Origin: Dactylellina haptotyla
Lineage: Eukaryota; Ascomycota; Orbiliomycetes; Orbiliales; Orbiliaceae
NCBI GenBank assembly: GCA_031310005.1
Contig: CM062383.1
Location: forward strand, 1,240,001-1,304,000
Length of the DNA: 64,000 nt
Direction of reading: 5' to 3'
The position numbers and the translations under genes were made by a program. The notes below the pieces were generated by a model. It saw only the letters and a list, made by a program, of their open reading frames with translations. It had not been told where the DNA came from and did not search any database. This document shows positions 58,675-64,000 of this stretch, piece by piece. How positions within the stretch are numbered: the first letter of the stretch is position 1; each line of letters opens with the position of its first letter.

Positions 58675-61328
58675 CGTTGCTAAACTATATACGCTATAGT
58701 AGCCCAAAGAGTGAGCTTGAATTCAAACTTTAGACGCGATGGCATATAATTGGCATAAAAAGAAAGCACATACCTATAATACTATCCCTGGTATATGCCC
58801 TGGAAGTCCGGTCCTGCACTGCTGGGAATACAAACCACAATATACTTTGGTAATGTCTTGCGATTCCCACATAAATACGGTTGGTATGCTATATTCCGCT
58901 AGATCTTGGAGGTTTTTACCTAAATCAGAGACCAGGTTTCTGAAGGAGAAAATTTGATAAATTTAACAAAAGAGCTATTATTTACCCTGTGCTGCGATTT
59001 AGTAACTGTTTTTAACTTTAGCCGACCTGGAGGACTAGCTTGGCGAAGAGGGGGCCGTGGGGGGAAGAACAGAAAAGCAAAAAGGTATTTGCCAGTCTCG
59101 CAATTGTATTTGCAGTGATGTTTAGAGACTCTCAGAAACCAAAGGTAGAGGATATATTCGCAATAAGATAGGCCTTAGTCTTTCCTTCTTCAGTACAGAT
59201 ATTATTAAGGAGTTCATTTTAAAATGTGGAGCATCAGTTGGATTTGTTGTAGGTAAGTGATCGGGTCGAGGTTGATGTTTTTAGATGATTGGGAGTTGTA
59301 TGTTTTCTTACTTGCTTACCGTATTTTTCTTTGATGCAAAGATATACCAGCACCCCAAGAACTCTGACAACGTTGCGAAGAAGCTTGAATGAGCACAGTG
59401 GCTAGTGAATACCAAAGAGGACCAGCCCTAGGTATGGATAGCTCAAAACAAACTATCCTCCAACCGTCTAACTGATTTGCCAGAACCGTTGCAGATAATT
59501 CTTTTGAAGCCACAAATTTCGAAGGCACAGACCACAAGTCTGCCGATGGTAACAAAGACTACAATTTAACCGCTAATTCTCTGCGCAACTGATATATTGG
59601 TAATCCAGTCCGGCGGAGGAGACCTTCAAATGAGATTGATATTATCAGCAACCAGAATAAAAATAGTTGTAAGCATACTCCCAAAACAGAGGTCGGAAAC
59701 TGGAGAATTTCCGATAGATAGGTACCTAACTATTGATGTATATGTCTAACTAGTGCCCAAGGCGAAGATGAATGGCTAGTCTTAGTTTTTAGGACCAAAG
59801 AGAAACAAAATGCTACGAGTGAATAGGTTGTAAACACGAATTCTGTTCTGAAGGTGAACGACGACTGACCACAGCTAGGGCTGCTGCGTTTTATATTATA
59901 AAAGATATCAGACTTACGCAAACCTGGAAAGCTCTAGAGACTAGGTTTTCCTTGGGCTGGGCCCTTGCTTGCGAATTCGAAAGCCAAGTTTGGTTTTTTG
60001 TTTTACCCCCGTTTCCAAAAGGACGGCTACATTTTTTTATGCCCTCTTGTGTTGAAATTGTGTTGAGCATGTGGTTGCTTTTCTCGGTGTGCAGGGATCA
60101 GATCCCTTTTGGGCAAATTGCCGTTGGAATGTGCTCGGCGACGTTGCACAAAGCATGAGCCTCAACTCAACTCCGAGTTGAGCCCTCAGCACCAACACTT
60201 AGAATCTTCACTTAAGACTCTGTGCAACTGAGGCCTGCATGTTGCCCAACAACCTCTGCCAGGTCTAAAGATGTTGAAGGCAGGCATTTTAGCATCGGAT
60301 GCTAATCATAGAATATCTAATCCTTCGACCAGGGTCGAAGAAGGAATAAGTCTATTGGACTCCACAGGCCTCATCTTGGGTGCGAAGGATACATTCCTCG
60401 CGGCTTCGGGTTCAAGGACTATCATCATCTCTGCGTCATCTCCTCATATAGCGACTGCCCGATCGAACAAACAACAATTATGTTCAAGACAATCTGCACG
60501 CTGCGTCGTATCTGCGGATATATTGATTTTGATTGGTGAGATATAGGTGATAGCCTGTGCCGCACGGTTGCATATTGAATTATTAACACATGTTGTTCAA
60601 AGGGTGCCAACATAATATTTTCTTCTTGCCCTCAAGCCACCCGTGCCTCCTTGTCGCTCACAAGAAAATGCCGATTTCCCAAACCCGACTAGTTTCGGAT
60701 TGCTTCACAGGAACTAAGACCTACAAAGGAAAGTAAAGGCGCAATCGGAAAAACAGTAAATGTTTTTCTTTTGAAAAGCGCTTCGAAGCAAAATAACATA
60801 TATCGGGTTTCACATCACCGTTTTTATTTTGATACAGAAATGAAAGAATTAGGTGGAACAAAAAAAAAAAAAAAAAAAAATCGGCCGGTGGTCTTCCTGG
60901 TATGTTTGAGTACACGACCGGGAAAAATACAAGACAATGCTCGCTAAAATTAGACGAATCATAAAATATGATACCCTTTGCCAGGTCACATTAACCATCT
61001 CTATCGATACCTCGTTGATTTGTAAAACATGAGGTTTCCGTACTAGCCATGTGATTTTGACCGATCCTATCCTCGTTTCTCCAATCTCACATCAAATAAC
61101 ACGAAACATGCCAACCATGTGAACACCGAGCCAAAATGCGAGCGCATATCTAGTAATAGGCACCATGTTAGCGATTTAGAGGAAAGGCCTAATAGACGGG
61201 TGTTTGCATACCCCTAGACACGTAAGCTCCCTACGGTTTCACTAGGCCTTTGAAATAGAGCCTCTGGATGTACTTTGCTTAGAGTGACACTAGCCTTACT
61301 TCCCAGTTTCTTGCTTTCCCCAATATTC
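58675..61328. other. Spacer between MAT1-2-1 and APN2
   Basis: 2.65 kb without a supportable gene. Short open frames at 59316-59555 (minus), 59952-60158 and 60271-60546 (both plus) lack domains. COX13, often near APN2, was not found. A 21-nt poly-A tract lies at 60860-60880. Confidence 0.45.
60860..60880. repeat. Poly-A tract
   Basis: Twenty-one consecutive A residues on the plus strand in the MAT1-2-1/APN2 spacer. No retroelement open frame or target-site duplication is recognised beside it. Confidence 0.9.
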
Positions 61329-63954
61329 CTACCGGTCGCTACACCACTTGAAAAAAGTACATCGCCACTGGTCGTTGACAGTTGCTCTGCCTCCTTTGTC
61401 TTTCGGGCCAGCGGGCCCGACAGGCCTTAAAAATCGGAGATTGTATCAGTATTCCTTTGCAACCCAACTAATTAATTAAATTTGCGGGATGGGAAGAGGC
61501 ATACCTCGAGCACATCCAGAACGACCTGCCGTTGTTGACGCCAGGCTTTTTGGTTTGCATCATTTTGGCGGGCTCATTGTGGCCATCGCAGAGAGGTGCG
61601 GGACGTTTCGTGAATAGTTTGTTCCACGAATCTCGGGTCTCGAAGGGATCTATAAACTTCTCTTCTTCCTTGGATGGTAGGCCTAGTTCTACGGGGCTAG
61701 GATCGCGCGGTTCGCTCGAGGCAGCGGTCGACTGAGATTCAATTTCTGATGCACCGTCTTCAAGCTTGGACTCCTCTGGCCGCACCACCTTTGCAGGCTT
61801 CGGTTGGAAAAAGGATTTCAACGATTGCTGGGACCCGGTTGACGTGGTAGATCCTACGGTGTTACGTTTGCCGCCAGTGCCTAGGAAAGTAGTCTTTGCC
61901 TTCTTTGGGGATGGTTGGGCTGTTGTCTCTGAGATCTCCAATCGATCCGTTGTGGAAGAAACCGACAAAGTCCGTTTTGAAGTTTGAGAACTGGAAGCCA
62001 GTTGAGTTGAAGGCAAAACTATATCTTCATCAGGAAACCGAAGTGCCTCTCGCGGTTTCTTCTCGATCGTGTTGGACACGGTAGATTCCAGAGTCAAATT
62101 GTCAACGGTTGATTTGAACGTAGATAGAGTCGGTTTAGTCTGGAACATGTCTTTGATACTACGCCGCCCGCTGAACTGAGGTATCAGCCTGGCAGACAGT
62201 TTGGGCGCAGGGGGTAATTCAATCTTTCTCTCCCCGTTGACGAAGACACCAGGAGGATTGACCAAGTCAAGTGATAGCCTTTGTTCCCCATCTATCTCGA
62301 TCTCCGGTTTCAAGACCGCATATACGGGGCAATGATCGCTACCCTGTGACATGAATTAGCGATTATTATTTCAAGAGGTCAGGTTGGTATCCTAATTCTC
62401 CGGTTTAGGGGTTTGAGGGATTAGAGATTTGCATACATGGAGTCCATTTTGGATATCAGCGCTTTCAAACCAATGCTTCATACTTGATGAGGCTACGATA
62501 TAGTCAATTCTAGAACCTGGATGTTCGAGACGTACGGACTGGTGAGTAACGATCCAGATGGGCAGGGCGGCAACTCCAACCTACCATAGTTCCCGGGTCT
62601 TGCATTTATCTTGGTTTCCCAATCTTTATGTCCCACCAGTTTCATCCTAAATCAACCAGGATACATCAAGAATAAAAGGCGGGTAAAGCACTTACGAGTA
62701 TACATTGCCACCCTGTCAGGGAAGAATTGCCTCACAACATCAATCATCACGGCGTCCTCCGACGGCTCGCACAATCCTCTGAGAAGCCGCTTTGCAGGGG
62801 CATCCTTCCATTCTGCCGTTTCTTTAGAGTCTGGACCCGTTCGCTTCTGCATCTCCCATGCATCTGCGCTATCGATCGGTTCTGGCGAGATGTTTAGGTC
62901 TCCAACAGTAACCACTCTTCTCCCCATCTTTGTTAGATTTCTGATACGTTCTTCCAATGCTGTGAGCCAAGCCATCCTGAAATCCTGCCTCGCCTCCTCC
63001 TCTCTGCCTACGGGGCAATACGTGCCGATCAATACGAAGAGACCGAAGTCAACAACCAGCCCACGCCCCTCGCTATCCAATATGACGCCATCGTCCTTGT
63101 CAATGGATGGATAGCCACCTATCTGTTGATCATCTGGGAGATCTCGATATGATATATTCCGTGCAGCATTGGTCGGTTGAAGATGTCCAGTGATTCCCTC
63201 CTCGGCCTTGATCGGTGATATCTTTGATTGGCGTGTATATATCGCAACCCCGCTGTATCCTAAAACCCAACCATCATATCAGCCAACATTTCCTTCCCAG
63301 ATCTTATCGTGTCTCGTTCTAGCCTCGAAACTAGAGTCGAACGGTCAAGATGTCCCTAGATAGTCCAACAAAAAGAAAAGAGAAGAGAAGAGAAGAGAAG
63401 AGCAGAACATAAGTTACCCTTCTTGTGCTTTGGAAATGTAAAGTAGCTATCCCATCCCGGGATTAGCACCATGTCATCTCTGAGATCTTTCGACTGAATC
63501 TTCAGCTCCTGAAAACATACAACATCCGCCTCCAGGATGTCGAACATCGCCTGACCATTGTAAAAGTTTCCAAATATATCAGCCTCTACGAATCTTTTTA
63601 CATATATTCATCTTTCACAGGATTTCCAATCCGACGCAGAAGAGTCGGATATTCATGCGCAGGAGAGAAAAACAGGACGTACTCCGAAACTGCGGTTGTC
63701 CTTCCATGGCATGTAGTTGAAAGGGTTTCTGTCCAAAACAGGGTGGATTAGACAAATCTCTATCGGAATACGGTCTGCCACCAACGGTCCAAGCGGTGCT
63801 TGTGTTTCTAGCGATCTTGTGAATAGAGGTACCTGATCCCGTTGACTATAAATATGCGAGACAGGGGGTGATACGCTGATTAGCCTTTGCTATCAGCGAC
63901 AGAGATACAAGAATAACAATCCCTACCGTTCCATGTGACTATCCTTATCGACAT
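61329..63954 (-). CDS. APN2: APN2, class II AP endonuclease
   Basis: Nine exons on the minus strand: 63927-63954, 63833-63845, 63683-63728, 63418-63550, 62696-63259, 62585-62623, 62437-62516, 61505-62343 and 61329-61425, giving 612 residues. Exon 2 is a 13-nt micro-exon. The exonuclease-endonuclease-phosphatase fold shows all key motifs: TWNVNGIRNPFN, CFQELKIQ, GDLNISPEPID, GSRIDYIVAS and GSDHCPVYA. A linker carries a PIP-box-like PCNA-binding motif (QQSLKSFF, about 473-480). The C-terminal GRF zinc finger has cysteines in LCDGHNEPA, WMCSR and QWRCTFFKW. Apn2 cleaves abasic sites and 3' blocked ends in base-excision repair. The penultimate-to-last exon junction is needed to complete the GRF finger. 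In most Pezizomycotina APN2 flanks the MAT locus, as here. Confidence 0.96.
63374..63402. repeat. (AGAAG)n repeat in an APN2 intron
   Basis: About five AGAAG units on the plus strand, inside the 158-nt intron at 63260-63417 of APN2; pyrimidine-rich on the coding strand. Confidence 0.85.
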
Positions 63955-64000
63955 CCTTCCCCTCTGCCACCCCGCGGGGCAGTCGACACTCCTTCTTTTT

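Larger units (their letters stand above)
53083..63954. other. Homothallic-type MAT locus flanked by APN2
   Basis: The minus strand reads APN2, then MAT1-2-1 (HMG), then MAT1-1-1 (alpha box), with 2.7 kb and about 1.5-2.0 kb between them. APN2 is a classical neighbour of MAT in Pezizomycotina. SLA2, the usual opposite flank, is not seen in this window; a MARVEL gene lies there instead. Carrying both regulators on one molecule is the genetic basis of primary homothallism. Confidence 0.83.

Noticed and set aside
60271-60546. Plus-strand 91-codon open frame between MAT1-2-1 and APN2
   Set aside because: No recognisable domain, no splice continuity; not enough to call a further MAT-locus gene.

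Overview
The window looks like nuclear DNA of a filamentous ascomycete (Pezizomycotina). The genes carry many short spliceosomal introns (mostly 44-160 nt, with GTAAGT/GTATGT-like donors and YAG or AAG acceptors). Intergenic spaces are long. A Rac-type GTPase is present, which budding yeast lacks, and an APN2 gene adjoins mating-type genes. I cannot name the species. All splice models below were built by hand from frame, splice signals and conserved protein motifs; every multi-exon model was checked to sum to a multiple of three.

Layout. 0.4-3 kb: an unrecognised acidic protein and, on the minus strand, the LYR protein ISD11, split over four exons. 3.8-8.0 kb: three tandem intronless paralogues of a secreted cysteine-rich protein. 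9-12.3 kb: ATP sulfurylase (MET3), convergent with a DUF4202 gene. 13.6-14.8 kb: a Sur7/PalI membrane protein. 18-21.6 kb: a lipid-transfer (SMP) protein of the Nvj2 type. 22.6-28.6 kb: a small TOM subunit, a glycine-rich secreted protein, a UBX-domain membrane protein and a Nop6-like RNA-binding protein. 33.8-43 kb: Rac1, the F-BAR/RhoGAP Rgd1, splicing factor Slu7 and the twin-CX9C protein Mix17. 47.8-52.4 kb: a methyltransferase-like protein without a recognisable SAM-binding motif, and a MARVEL-domain protein.

53-64 kb is the most interesting part. On the minus strand, in order, lie a complete APN2 gene, an HMG-box gene (MAT1-2-1) and an alpha-box gene (MAT1-1-1). Both mating-type classes therefore sit on one molecule about 2 kb apart, next to the classical MAT flanking gene. 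This is the layout of a homothallic (self-fertile) MAT locus. Both regulators have unusually long N-terminal regions. The alpha-box gene is preceded by an overlapping open frame, so its 5' end is unresolved.

Functional links are limited. Rac1 and the RhoGAP Rgd1 are neighbours and may share small-GTPase polarity signalling. ISD11, the TOM subunit and Mix17 are mitochondrial. SLU7 and MIX17 are divergently transcribed across 458 bp. The rest is a typical eukaryotic mixture without operons. No tRNA, rRNA, CRISPR array or intact transposon was recognised.
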